From Calothrix sp. CSU_2_0 (GTDB taxonomy: Bacteria; Cyanobacteriota; Cyanobacteriia; Cyanobacteriales; Nostocaceae), in the NCBI GenBank assembly GCA_012034595.1, contig JAAUPE010000080.1, forward strand, positions 1 through 33,257: 33,257 bases of DNA. The letters are read 5' to 3'. Position numbers and translations under genes: made by a program. This document shows positions 6,259 to 16,065 of the stretch, one piece after another. Every line of letters begins with the position of its first letter. Position 1 is the stretch's first letter. The notes under the pieces are model-generated. The model was not told where the DNA came from and did not search any database. It worked only from the letters and a program-made list of their open reading frames with translations.

Positions 6259-8175
6259 ATGGTTAGGGAGAATGGAAAGCTAATTACGGAATTAAAAATG
6301 TGGCGTTATGCTGCACTGCCGGGAATAATTGCATTGCTATTAGTTATTTTCGCCCGGATGGCTGGTTCGTTACAAGTTTTGGAATGGATGCTATTCGACA
6401 CATTTTTACGCTTGCGTCCTGCCGAAGCTGTTGATGAGCGGGTGGTAATTGTTGGGATTACTGAAGATGATATTGCTAAAGCCGGAAAATACCCCATACC
6501 TGATGGAGAGATTGCAGATTTATTAAACAAGTTAGAAACTTATAAACCCCGTGCGATCGGATTCGATTTGTTTAAGAATGTGCCAGTTGCACCAGGAGAA
6601 GATAAACTCGAACAGACTTTTCGGGATAATTCCAATATATTTGCGATCGAAAAAATTCAGAAACCTCCAATTCCTAAACCCAAATTTGTCTCTCAAGAAA
6701 GAACTGGAATCGTTGATATTCATAGTGATGGGGATGGAAAAAATCGGCGCTATATTTTATGGTCTCCAAATCGGAATAATCTTCAAGAAGACCATTTTTC
6801 TTTGGGTTTTAAACTTGCTCAGTATTATCTCAAATCCAAAGGAATTACTGACAAAAATGGGATAAAAGACCCTGATACAATTCGATTTGGAAATATCGAA
6901 TTGCCTCGTGTTAGCGATAATTTTGGTGGATATGTGGGAACTACTACGGGAGAATTACAAATATTAGTTAATTTTCGGAATGGGAAAGAGCCATTTCGGA
7001 TATTTTCTCTAAATGATATTAAAACGGGTAGGACAAATACGGGTGAGATTATAAATCCCAATTGGTTACAAGACAAAATTATTCTTGTTGGAAATATATC
7101 TCCGAGTTTGGGAGATAGTTTGTATACATTGGCAATTCCCAAACAGAAAATAGCTGGTCAATTATATGGAGTGGAGTATCACGCACACGCAACCAGCCAA
7201 ATTATTAATGCTGTTTTAAATAAGCGTCTACTAATAAAATCTTGGGCAGAAAGTTGGGAATATATATGGATAATTATTTGGGGAATTGCTCCCATTGCGA
7301 TCGGCAGATTTACCCAATCAATTCGGAAAAATTTACTTGGTGTAACGGTGGTTGGTTTGTGTATGCTTGGTAGTGGTTATCTCAGCTTACTATATTTTGG
7401 TGTTTGGGTTCCTGTCGTTCCTAGTTTGTTAACTTTGGCGGTCAATGGGGTGGGATTAAGTGCCTTTGCATTTTTCCTCCACGACAAACTATTACAGGAA
7501 AAAAATCATCAACAAAAGCATACAATCGAATATACATTTAATTTGATTCATAATGGACCATTACAAACCCTTGCAAATGGGCTACAACAGTTAAGAAAAC
7601 AACCTGTACCCGACGAGCAATTAATTTACCAGTTTGAAAAGCTCAATTCAGAAATTCGTGATATAGGTGAATATTTAAGGGTAGAAGCACTCACAAATAA
7701 TGAAAGTTTAAGATTGGGAAGTGGATTTAAAATAGACTTGAATCGCCATTTACATGATTTATTTTACGAAGTATATTCCAGTACCCTCGAACGTGATGAT
7801 TTAGAATACTTAAAAACTCTTAAAGTAAAAACGCGCACATTTGAGCCAATTAATGATAAATACTTAAGTATGGAACTCAAGAGGGAGCTATGCTTATTTC
7901 TAGAAGAAAGTTTGTGTAATATCGGGAAACACGCACGAGGAGTCAAATGTGTAGAAGCGTCGGGAATTTGTACTGATGATGGATACTCTCTCTGTATCCA
8001 AGATGACGGCTCTGGATTAACCGCACTTGGAGAAAGTAAAGGTACAAAACAGGCACAAAACCTTGCGAAAAAGTTGAATGGTATTTTTAAACGCGAGACT
8101 GTCAAACCACGGGGAATATTATGTGAACTAGCTTGGAATTTCACTACAAATATTGAACTCCAAAATAAGCAATAA
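6259..8175 (+). CDS. CHASE2-domain sensor histidine kinase
   Basis: This 638-residue inner-membrane sensor has one membrane helix near 17-35, an extracytoplasmic CHASE2 domain at about 36-325 (PRAIGFDLF, a typical CHASE2 block, near 97-105), three more helices at about 333-352, 357-378 and 384-406, then a cytoplasmic kinase. The dimerisation/phosphoacceptor segment is NLIHNGPLQTLANGLQQL with H431. The ATPase domain shows the N box ESLCNIGKHARG (N554) and the G box QDDGSG (581-586). The overall arrangement resembles NarL-type kinases. The residue after the histidine is Asn, where Asp or Glu is usual. The start used has GGTGGG upstream; an in-frame ATG 13 codons later is an alternative. It follows the response regulator in one operon. 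Confidence 0.9.
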   Translation: MVRENGKLITELKMWRYAALPGIIALLLVIFARMAGSLQVLEWMLFDTFLRLRPAEAVDERVVIVGITEDDIAKAGKYPIPDGEIADLLNKLETYKPRAIGFDLFKNVPVAPGEDKLEQTFRDNSNIFAIEKIQKPPIPKPKFVSQERTGIVDIHSDGDGKNRRYILWSPNRNNLQEDHFSLGFKLAQYYLKSKGITDKNGIKDPDTIRFGNIELPRVSDNFGGYVGTTTGELQILVNFRNGKEPFRIFSLNDIKTGRTNTGEIINPNWLQDKIILVGNISPSLGDSLYTLAIPKQKIAGQLYGVEYHAHATSQIINAVLNKRLLIKSWAESWEYIWIIIWGIAPIAIGRFTQSIRKNLLGVTVVGLCMLGSGYLSLLYFGVWVPVVPSLLTLAVNGVGLSAFAFFLHDKLLQEKNHQQKHTIEYTFNLIHNGPLQTLANGLQQLRKQPVPDEQLIYQFEKLNSEIRDIGEYLRVEALTNNESLRLGSGFKIDLNRHLHDLFYEVYSSTLERDDLEYLKTLKVKTRTFEPINDKYLSMELKRELCLFLEESLCNIGKHARGVKCVEASGICTDDGYSLCIQDDGSGLTALGESKGTKQAQNLAKKLNGIFKRETVKPRGILCELAWNFTTNIELQNKQ

Positions 8176-8356
8176 TTAAACCATAATTTCAAATTTAAAA
8201 AGTTTTGATGTTCTCTAATAATTTTCAAAAAAAAATGAGAGTGTTCCCAAGTAAAGAAAATACACCTAGTCACGCTAGTTTGTAGGAGGGGTCTTTTCAA
8301 ATATCAAATAAATATAAAACAAAATACAAAATTTATTTAGAACATTGAAAAACATC

Positions 8357-9121
8357 ATGAAACTACGTAATTTTTTGCTGTTTCGACAAGTAAAATCAAG
8401 CCAAATAGGATGTATGATTTCCCTTAGTTTGTTGCTTGGAACTATATTTCAGGGAATGTCAGAAGCTGTAGCTCAATTTAAACCTAGAACTCGCAAACCT
8501 CCCAGTCCATATTCCCTTGGTGGTGGTTCGAGGGGATGTCCTGGTGATAATGACAAAATTCCTCTGACATTATTTGCACCTAAGAGTTACATAGGAGAAA
8601 CAGCTTCCAAAAGTCCAACTCTTGCCTGGTATATGCCAACAGCACGTTCTGTTGAGTTCGATTTATACGAGTTTCTACCAGATAAAAGAGATAAACTAAA
8701 AAAATTGGGAAAAAGTCAAGAATTGAATACAGTTCCAGGGGTAAATAAAATAGCGATCGCATCTCTTTATCCTGAACTGACGGTAGGTAAGCAATATCTC
8801 TGGCAAATTTCAGTGCTTTGTGGAAGTGGTGTAGCTTTCGAGCGGGCAGAATTTCAAGTTGTAGATATGCCTTCAACAATAAAAGGGATTATGTCATCTG
8901 TGACAAATTCAATTCAAATTGTTAATTCTCTAGCACAACAAGGACTTTGGTATGATGCTTTTAGTGAGGCAGCAAAGCAGCTAGAGTCTGGTAAAGTAGG
9001 GCAATTAGGTTCTAGTTTAGTTAAAGAATTAGTTCAGTCTGAAGAGCCTGATAATGTTCCTAAACAAAGAAAATATATCGAAGAGCAAATTAATAATTTG
9101 CAGTTAATTGTTCAGCAATAA
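8357..9121 (+). CDS. DUF928 family exported protein
   Basis: This cyanobacterial DUF928 protein is about 254 residues. It has an N-terminal signal peptide (helix IGCMISLSLLLGTIF, cleavage likely after EAVAQ), a GGGSRGCP motif, the block SPTLAWYMPTARSVEFDLYE, a VGKQYLWQISVLCG strand, and the C-terminal LAQQGLWYDAFSEA segment typical of the family. It is probably periplasmic or cell-surface; its biochemical role is unknown. DUF928 genes are commonly found beside CHASE2, CHAT and TPS genes in cyanobacteria, as here. A TTG four codons upstream is in frame, but the ATG at 8357 is preferred. It is convergent with the TPR-CHAT gene. Confidence 0.82.
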   Translation: MKLRNFLLFRQVKSSQIGCMISLSLLLGTIFQGMSEAVAQFKPRTRKPPSPYSLGGGSRGCPGDNDKIPLTLFAPKSYIGETASKSPTLAWYMPTARSVEFDLYEFLPDKRDKLKKLGKSQELNTVPGVNKIAIASLYPELTVGKQYLWQISVLCGSGVAFERAEFQVVDMPSTIKGIMSSVTNSIQIVNSLAQQGLWYDAFSEAAKQLESGKVGQLGSSLVKELVQSEEPDNVPKQRKYIEEQINNLQLIVQQ

Positions 9122-9150
9122 ATTTTCATATACAGACATGATATATTAAA

Positions 9151-9170
9151 AGACGCGATATATCGCGTCT
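9151..9170. repeat. Perfect 20-bp palindrome between convergent genes
   Basis: AGACGCGATATATCGCGTCT is its own reverse complement. It lies 29 bases after the DUF928 stop and 30 bases before the end of the convergent TPR-CHAT gene, followed by CTAC and an AT-rich tract. It may fold as a bidirectional terminator. Its right arm shares CGTCTCTAC with hairpins near 21.78 kb and 22.35 kb, so it belongs to a dispersed palindrome family. Confidence 0.7.
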
Positions 9171-9200
9171 CTACATTATTATTTTTGATATTGGGATTGT

Positions 9201-11951
9201 CTAAACCCAATTACCAATTAAAATAAATGGCGACCAAAATGATGGACTCGCAAACTTCGGTTGCTCTGTTATCATCTTGATTTGGGCTTTTTGTAAAGCT
9301 TCAGCTTTAGTGGTTCCTGGCTTTTGTAAGTTACGATAAAAGTCTTCCACCAAAATGGCTGTAGATTCGTCGCGTACCGACCATAAGGATGCCATAGCGG
9401 TCTTCACACCCGTTTGTAATGCCACTCCAGCTAAACCTAATGTAGCACGGTCATCTCCCAAGGCAGTATCGCAGGCAGTCAAGGCTAATAAATCAATCGC
9501 ATTTGCTTTCCCAGGAACGTTACTTAAAGTCGATTCCAGTTTATCAATTGTGAGTTTTTTATTCTTTCCCGTCACAATAAATGTGTCTTCAGGAATTGTT
9601 CCAAATTGCGCGTGGGTGACTATATGAACAACAGGATAAATTTCATTACCTAGTTCCTTACCAAAAGTATCTGGAGCAAATTCTTGATCGATAAAATCTT
9701 TATGCTTAGGAAAAATTTGTTTAACTGCTTGAATTTCACTATCAGCACTTCCCAATGCTCGAAACTTCTGCGTATCGACTTCTGCTGCTTGAGTTAATCC
9801 CAAAATTAAGGCTTTATCTGGAATGCGATCGCGCTCTGAAGCTGGTGCTGTTAATCTAATACTGGGAGTTGTTGCGATCGCATATTTTGGATTAAATACT
9901 CTTTGGTTTTAGCGTCGTAAAGTGCCGTCATCGGAATACTACGCAAAAAACCATCCTGTACAAAAATCAAGGTTTTAATCTTTTCTTGGTTTAATTTATC
10001 ATCAAAAGGACGAATCATCAAATCATAAAGTTCGCTTCCTAAAGTATTATCAAAATCCTCAAGTTCACGTTGACCAATAATTAGTGAATCTCGGAAGGTT
10101 TTGATTTTCTTTTGTAATTCCTCACCTTTGAGAATTTTATCCCCAGATTTTACCCATTTAATTTGTGTTTCTGTTGATTGTTCTGATTTTCCCGGTAATG
10201 AGAGTAACATTACCGTACCTTCATCGAATATAATTGAACTTAATACTGCGGTATTTTTTTTGTTTTTTTCGCATTAATTGCCTCGTCTACATTGACCTTA
10301 TTGGCATTCAATGCATTGACAATACAATCACCACCAAAATAATTCTGTAATTCGGCTAATTTCAAGGAATCAATTGTTGTTAAAGCACTCGACACACCGG
10401 ATTCGGTATTATTTTGGGACTTATCTGATTTTACCGATGCTTGTAATGTTTGCTGAAGTTGAAATTGTGCCAACTCGCGGTACAGAGGTTGAATAACATC
10501 ACGAAAATCAAATTGTACATCCCGCGAACCTGTAATAATGTCGCTACGAATTGCTTCTAAAGTGTTAAATGCTCTTTGATATGCTGCTAGTGATTCGGTT
10601 TCTTTTTTCTGTCTTAATATTCTTCCTGCTTGCCATTCCCACAAATATAAACCGTCTTTTGCTGCTAATTTTTGGTCGGCAGCTAATAATGCTTGATTTG
10701 TATATTTTAGTGCTTGTTTATCATCACCTCGACATTCCCAAAAATGCCCCAAGGCACCGTAAACATAGGATTCAACACGGGGATTTTGAATTTTTTTGCT
10801 GGTGCGATCGCTTTATTGAAAATGTCAATAGATTCCGTATTCGATAACCTACCTGGTTCACCAGTTTTTGAGCATTGAATAATAGGAGAAGTAACGGTAT
10901 AATCCCTTGGCAATAGAGCTAAATCGATGGCTGCATAGACTTTTGCTTGGGGATCTGGGACTTTATCTATTAAAGTTACCGCTTCTTTAATTAGGCGATC
11001 GCTCTTTGCTTGGGGAATAAGATTTAATTGATGACTGCGATAGCTAACTTGAATCGTGTTAAGCAAAGCTTGCAGTTGTCCGAGAGGATTGTTTTGTTTG
11101 CGTGCTGATTCCAAACTATTCTGAAAATAATCAATTGATTGGTTGAAATCAGCGATCGCCTTTTGTTTAAACTCCTCTGCTTTAGTGAGGTTATTGTCTT
11201 GTGCTGATTTTGTCCGGAGATACCAGAGTTGTCCGCGATTTGCATGGGTATTTCCCAAGCTGTTATTAATTAATCCTTCATATCCCGAATTTGGAACTTT
11301 CTTCGCAGCTTCTAGATATTCAATTGCCAAATTGTAATTGCCCTGCGATCGCAAAGCTTCACCCAAAATTCCCAATGCAGCGACTTCCGTGGAACTATCT
11401 TTGTTAGCACGAGCAACTCCTAACGCACTATTTGCTTCGCAGCTTCTTTGTTGGTTCGATTTATCATCAGGTTTCTTCCTGCACAATAAAGCGATCGCTT
11501 TCCCAATTTGCCCTTGGTTATTGTATGTCTGCGCTAATTCTACTGTCACCTTGCCAACCTGACGGACATCCTTTCCCGCAGTATAGTAATTTATCGCTGC
11601 ATTGAAAAATCCAATCTCATTTTTATTATCTCCCAATTGCCGATATGCTCTAGCAATATTTTCGCTAACAACTGCTGCATTTTTAACATTGTTAGCTTTT
11701 TTGTAAATGTCTAAAGCTTTCTGCCAAATAGTTACAGCGTCTTGGTAATTACCAACTTCATAACTTTTGACACCTTGTTGTACCTGCTGACTAATATCGG
11801 GAGTCTGCGCTGTCGCAATACTTGCGGTGAAAGTTACATGACTCAGCCAGGTAAAGAAGATAAAGCTGCACAGGAAGACAAATTCGAGAAATCGACGCTT
11901 GTACAATTGGCGTCTATCTAGTAATTTCTGTAGAGTATAGCGCTTTGCCAC
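9201..11951 (-). pseudogene. Exported TPR-CHAT protein (caspase-like), frameshifted three times
   Basis: Corrected, this encodes about 917 residues: a signal peptide (helix FVFLCSFIFFTWLSHV, cleavage near TATAQ), many TPR repeats, then a CHAT peptidase domain. The likely catalytic His is in VHIVTHAQFG (codon 9612-9614) and Cys in LTACDTALGD (codon 9471-9473), the caspase-like dyad of the family. The start is a GTG with AGGAG nearby. Three single-base losses break the frame: T7 at 10791-10797, T8 at 10254-10261, and T4 at 9885-9888 (plus-strand runs). Crossing each gives continuous family-like sequence, for example ECRGDDKQALKYTNQAL after the first. With the three bases restored the span is exactly 918 codons. 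No other stop interrupts it. It may be intact in the organism; protease activity is predicted, with the substrate unknown. Confidence 0.8.
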
Positions 11952-12213
11952 AACCTAACTCCTGTTAAAGCTTGAATTTTATTGTTGTTTGTGATGAAAT
12001 CAGAACAATTACGAGCCAATTTGGTATAATTATTGTTCCTACAGAGTATCAGAATTTGGGGTTGAAATAAATAGGCGATCGCATCAGAAATACAATCACC
12101 TCATTTTGAAGCACACTGTTCATATTTGCGCTACTGTTGTGTAAACCAATGGACACATTAAGATGTTGTAGCAATCAGGAAATATAGAACACACGCTCTC
12201 TAAATATCTGATT

Positions 12214-12513
12214 TTACTCACCAATTGCTTCTCTTTGAGCGATATAAATATCTAGATTGGCAATTAAATTGGTATACTGTAACCCCTGAGCGTAGCAAGT
12301 AGAGCTATCTATGTATGAGCTGTCATCGCAACTATTGACGACAATTTCTGCTTGTCGAAGCTGTTCATTTCTAAAAATAATAACGTCATTTAATGACAGT
12401 TGGTCGAGTTGTTCGCGGGTAATCCTTTGTTGTGCATTTGCTGGCATTTGTAGGCTCAAAGCCATTCCAAAAACTGCTAGAGTAATTAGTGCTTTTCTGA
12501 GATCAGTAATCAT
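12214..12513 (-). CDS. Small exported protein with two cysteines
   Basis: This 99-residue protein has a clear Sec signal peptide (KALITLAVFGMALSLQ, cleavage after ANA). The mature part is about 74 residues and includes QLDQLSLNDVIIFRNEQLRQ and a Cys pair in SCDDSSYIDSSTC (C-X10-C) that could form a disulfide. The ATG at 12513 is chosen because AAAGGAG sits at the right distance upstream. The longer in-frame start at 12597 would bury the signal peptide. I do not recognise the family. It is upstream of the TPR-CHAT gene on the same strand, but with a 262-base gap. Confidence 0.7.
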   Translation of the reverse strand: MITDLRKALITLAVFGMALSLQMPANAQQRITREQLDQLSLNDVIIFRNEQLRQAEIVVNSCDDSSYIDSSTCYAQGLQYTNLIANLDIYIAQREAIGE

Positions 12514-12572
12514 AGTGGATAATCTCCTTTTCGGTATCTGAATTATTAACAAGACAAACCAAATAATTAGAA

Positions 12573-12609
12573 TTACATTTAATATTCTTTCTGACAATAC
12601 TAAATGTAA
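12573..12609. promoter_or_regulatory. 14-bp dyad upstream of the small exported protein
   Basis: TTACATTTAATATT (12573-12586) and AATACTAAATGTAA (12596-12609) are inverted repeats with one mismatch and a 9-base spacer. They lie 60 bases upstream of the ATG at 12513, so this could be an operator for that gene. Confidence 0.4.
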
Positions 12610-12740
12610 AAAAATAATTATTTGACAGCGAATACAATTATTTTCGATTCGTTTTTGTCTATGTCTACAGATTAAATAAAAATTCTCAAAAAGTCTTTCA
12701 GATAATTGCAGTCTTCACAGCAGTTTTCACACGCTGATAT

Positions 12741-12754
12741 TGCATAAAAGTGCA
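12741..12754 (+). promoter_or_regulatory. TGCA-N6-TGCA motif, site 2
   Basis: TGCATAAAAGTGCA, identical to the site at 27116-27129. It lies 228 bases upstream of the small exported protein gene at 12513. Confidence 0.5.
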
Positions 12755-12871
12755 ACCTAAATACCTTTCGTGTGCCGGTCAAGAATTTTTGTACCTAATT
12801 ATTAAACTACGTATCGCCAATAACCAAAAAGCAATATGCTGCCCAAACATAAAAATAACTTTCGTTTGTGC

Positions 12872-13026
12872 TAAGTAAGTCGGCGTTAAAAAATCAAGGT
12901 ATGTCATTGCGTAGCTTGCTTCTCCGTTTCGGAGTATATAACGTAGTGAAACGTAAGCAATAGCAAGGCTTTAAACGTTGTTTACAATCCCTTGCATAAT
13001 TAGGTTTATTTGTGCCAACTTACTTA
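12872..13026. repeat. Possible MITE-like inverted-repeat element
   Basis: TAAGTAAGTCGGC (12872-12884) and GCCAACTTACTTA (13014-13026) are inverted with one mismatch and enclose about 130 bases. The inside contains a short palindromic segment (CTCCGTTTCGGAG near 12931) of the dispersed kind common in cyanobacteria. No target duplication was seen. Confidence 0.35.
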
Positions 13027-13109
13027 AATAAAGCTACTAATCTTTCTCAATATCTTTGCCAAAACGGAGCATCACAAAAATTGTGCAAAATCATAGGATT
13101 CATGAAAAA

Positions 13110-13155
13110 ATAAGGGTTTTATTTTCATATGACTGCAAAAGCTTAAAACCCTTAT
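13110..13155. repeat. Stem-loop with 12-bp perfect arms
   Basis: ATAAGGGTTTTA (13110-13121) and TAAAACCCTTAT (13144-13155) pair perfectly around a 22-base loop. It lies 37 bases left of the MITE target duplication. Role unknown. Confidence 0.5.
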
Positions 13156-13201
13156 GGGCTAGAGAACATAAATAAAACCCCTGACTGCCTGACACATCTC
13201 C

Positions 13202-13304
13202 CAATACGGTTCGGATAAGCAAAAAATATCAGAAAATCATCTGCTAGAAGCCTTATTTTTCCGTTTTTTCCCTTTTTCCTTTCCCACTTAACCGAACCGT
13301 ATTG
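13202..13304. mobile_element. 103-bp MITE with 18-bp terminal inverted repeats and 10-bp target duplication
   Basis: The left end CAATACGGTTCGGATAAG and the reverse complement of the right end CAATACGGTTCGGTTAAG differ at one of 18 positions. The element is flanked immediately on both sides by ACACATCTCC (13192-13201 and 13305-13314), a perfect 10-bp direct repeat as left by transposition. It has no coding capacity. The long target duplication would suit mobilisation by an IS4-type transposase; that assignment is an inference. Confidence 0.85.
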
Positions 13305-13603
13305 ACACATCTCCCCAAAGCCTTGATTTTACGTTCCAACTTCCATTGCGTTGATAAGGTAAATCAGGGTTCTAGGCAATAAATCTAGTCTAAATGACAA
13401 GACTAAGCTTAGAGAGAAAATCCTTGCTAGATAAGCATTTCAATAGTTCTGTCAGGCAGCCAGATAAAACCCTCTACAGGAAAATCAGCACTATGTTTAT
13501 AGAGCTTTTTAGTTTTACCCAAAAGACAGAAACTCTTAATTCACCGTGGAGACTGAAAGCTTTATTTCTCGTAAAATGGCGAAGGTCTTAATTTCTGAAT
13601 TTT

Positions 13604-13747
13604 CTATTCATTGCGTTGTTTGTCAAGGTCACAAATTGCTGAGTTTGAACCATAGTCTCTACATAATTCTGATTGTCTATTGTAGAAGAAGAACCACGAC
13701 ACAAGGACTAATGCAATTATGCCAAGAAGTGCATATGTCTTATTCAT
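13604..13747 (-). CDS. Small single-pass membrane protein (47 aa)
   Basis: A 47-codon gene: MNKTYALLGIIALVLVSWFF forms a membrane anchor, followed by a short polar tail ending in DLDKQRNE. The tail contains C-R-D-Y-G-S-N-S-A-I-C, a Cys pair (C-X9-C). GAGGT sits at proper spacing before the ATG, which strongly supports translation. It stands alone, upstream of and divergent from the exoprotein 1 gene. The Cys-pair layout recalls the small exported protein at 12214-12513, though they are not clearly homologous. No family is recognised. Confidence 0.6.
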   Translation of the reverse strand: MNKTYALLGIIALVLVSWFFFYNRQSELCRDYGSNSAICDLDKQRNE

Positions 13748-14136
13748 AGAAAATTACCTCATTGCTTGATAAGCATAACAAATCGAGTGATTCAAAAACG
13801 ATTATTGTCTTAAAAAATGATATTTATGTTGACTAATCGTTCCTGATGATTTATACATTAAATGGAAATTTTAAATAAATCTTTCAACTTATTGCTCATC
13901 TGATAGCGCATTTCATACATTTAAATTACAGAAAAGTGCAATCAAAATGTATCAATAGTTTTGTAACTAATAGTTGCATGGGATGCCGTAAATTCTGAAA
14001 AGACGATATACTACCAAAAACTAAAAATAATTATTGCGATCGCATGATTTGATTACCGCTTATTTTCAGGGAAATCAGACAAAAGGCGATCGCGCTATTA
14101 ATCAAACCCTTTGTTTCACAAGCACTTTTAGTAAAT
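13748..14136. other. Leader region between the small membrane protein and exoprotein 1
   Basis: There is no gene in these 389 AT-rich bases. They contain the divergent promoters of the flanking genes, TGCA-N6-TGCA site 3 at 13927, and two HIP1 octamers near 14037 and 14086. Confidence 0.5.
13927..13940 (+). promoter_or_regulatory. TGCA-N6-TGCA motif, site 3 (one half imperfect)
   Basis: TACAGAAAAGTGCA, the same as site 1 except TACA for TGCA in the first half. It lies 197 bases upstream of the exoprotein 1 start and 180 bases upstream of the small membrane-protein start on the other strand. Confidence 0.4.
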
Positions 14137-14952
14137 ATGAGACTTAACCAAGCCTTAAACTTGCCCTTACACTTGAGTTTCAAAATTGCTGTTGCATTAG
14201 GTATTTTCGGCTTGGTAGGGACTCCGGTATTTGCCCAAAGTAATATTGTCCCAGACAGCACATTAGGAACAGAAAATTCCAGAGTCGAAGCAAATTTTAA
14301 TAATTCACCAACCGAAGTAATCACTGGTGGTGCAACTCGCGGGATTAATTTATTTCATAGCTTCCAACAATTTAATGTCAGCGAGGGACGGGAAGCATAC
14401 TTTTTGAGTCCTAGTGCAGATATTCAGAATATTTTGGCGAGGGTGACAGGTGGAAATCGCTCTGAAATTTTGGGTAGATTGGGTACTTTTGGCAACTCGC
14501 AGCCGAATTTATTTCTGATAAATCCCAATGGAATTATTTTTGGAGAAAAAGCCAGTTTAAATGTGCAGGGTTCATTTGTTGCGACAACCGCCAACGGCGT
14601 ACAGTTTGGCAATCAGGGAAATTTTAGTGCGACAAATCCCCAAGCAGCGCCATTGTTAACGATTAATCCTTCGGCGTTGTTGTTTAATCAGATTAATCAA
14701 GGAGAAATTATTAACCGTAGTCGTCAAATTGCAACACTGGGAAGTTTTTATTTAATAGGTGGAGATATTACATTTGATGGTGGTGTTGCAGCTTCGTTCG
14801 GAAATCGTTTGGAATTGGGTGCAGTTGCAGAAACAGGAACTGTTGAGTTAATTGGTAGCGATAATCAAATGCAGCTAGCTTTCCCAGAAGGTTTATCGAA
14901 AGCGGATATAGTCCTGCAAAACAACGCCTTAGTTGCGACAACTGGAGGGGAT

Positions 14953-15274
14953 GCAATTACTGTTAACGCTCGTAATATTAGCCTTTTTGGGAGTTTTATT
15001 AGTTCAGTACTTGATGCTGGGGAAGGTCAACCGGGTGTTGCTGTGGGAGACGTGGTAGTTAATGCAACCGGCGATGTCACGCTCGATAATCTTAGTAATA
15101 ACGCCTCTGCTTTGACATCTGGAGGAGGTGCAATTACTGTTAACGCTCGTAATATTAGCCTTTCTGGGAGTTTTATTAGTTCAGTACTTGATGCTGGGGA
15201 AGGTCAACCGGGTGTTGCTGCGGGAGACGTGGTAGTTAATGCAACTGGCGATGTCACGCTCGATAATCTTAGTA
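14953..15274 (+). repeat. Recent tandem duplication inside exoprotein 1 (177-bp period)
   Basis: Bases 14953-15097 and 15130-15274 match at 142 of 145 positions with a period of 177 bases (59 codons). The encoded unit begins ITVNARNISL and includes DAGEGQPGVA. Exoprotein 2 has a single copy at the corresponding place, so the duplication is specific to exoprotein 1. Confidence 0.85.
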
Positions 15275-16065
15275 GTATTGCAAGTAGGGGTTTTGAAAAC
15301 TCTTTGGGCGATACAGGAAATGTCACAATTAATGCCCAATCAATTCGCCTTACGAACCAAAGCATAATCAATACTAATGGATCGAGAAGTCAGGGAAACA
15401 TTATTTTAAATGCAAAGGATAATGTTAGCCTTGATGGCAATAGTCTTATTGGTACCTTTGGAATCTTCAATTCAATAGGTAAATCTGGTGATATTACAAT
15501 CACAACTCGAAATATTAATTTAAGCAACGAATCTGGTATTGATTCTTTCAATGTTGTACAAGGGCAAGGTGGAAAGATAACACTCAAAGCTGAGGAAGCC
15601 ATTTCGCTGACTAGTGGAAGTGATATTACAAGCTCTTCTGTATCTCTGTCTGGTGGAGTTAATAATCAGCCTAGCGGTGATATTGAAATCCGTGCAAGAA
15701 AACTCTCTGTTGACGGTAGTGCAAAAAATACCGTAATTAGTTCTGAAAATTTGGATGATGGTAAGGCAGGTAATATTCAAATTATCGCGGATGATTTAAT
15801 TTCTTTAAATGGTCTTGCGTCAATTTCATCTTCCACTTATGGTCAAGGGGATGGTGGGAATATTGAACTTCAGACGCGATCGCTTACCGTTACTAACGGT
15901 GGAAAAATTGATACGCGAGCATTAGGACGTGGCAATAGTGGCAATTTATTAGTTAACGCTTTAGATTCTGTTACTTTGAGCGGTATAGTAACATTTATTG
16001 ATCCACAAACTGGAGAAAGCTTTACCAAAAGTGGTTTGTTTTCTTCTGTTGAAGCAGGTTCAGCA

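Larger units (their letters stand above)
12514..13603. other. Repeat-rich intergenic region
   Basis: There is no convincing gene in these 1,090 bases. They hold a dyad upstream of the small exported protein, one TGCA-N6-TGCA site, a loose inverted-repeat element, a stem-loop and a MITE, each listed separately. Two overlapping plus-strand frames at 13394-13749 have no family-like sequence or ribosome site and are not accepted. Confidence 0.6.

Noticed and set aside
10254-10261. Programmed ribosomal frameshifting at the A/T-rich slippery runs
   Set aside because: Up to four shifts in one gene, in both directions, with no consistent slippery heptamer, is not how recoding works. Sequencing error or decay explains it better.
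13394-13749. Two overlapping plus-strand frames (65 and 67 codons)
   Set aside because: No ribosome sites or recognisable sequence; the second is antisense to the better-supported 47-codon membrane-protein gene.
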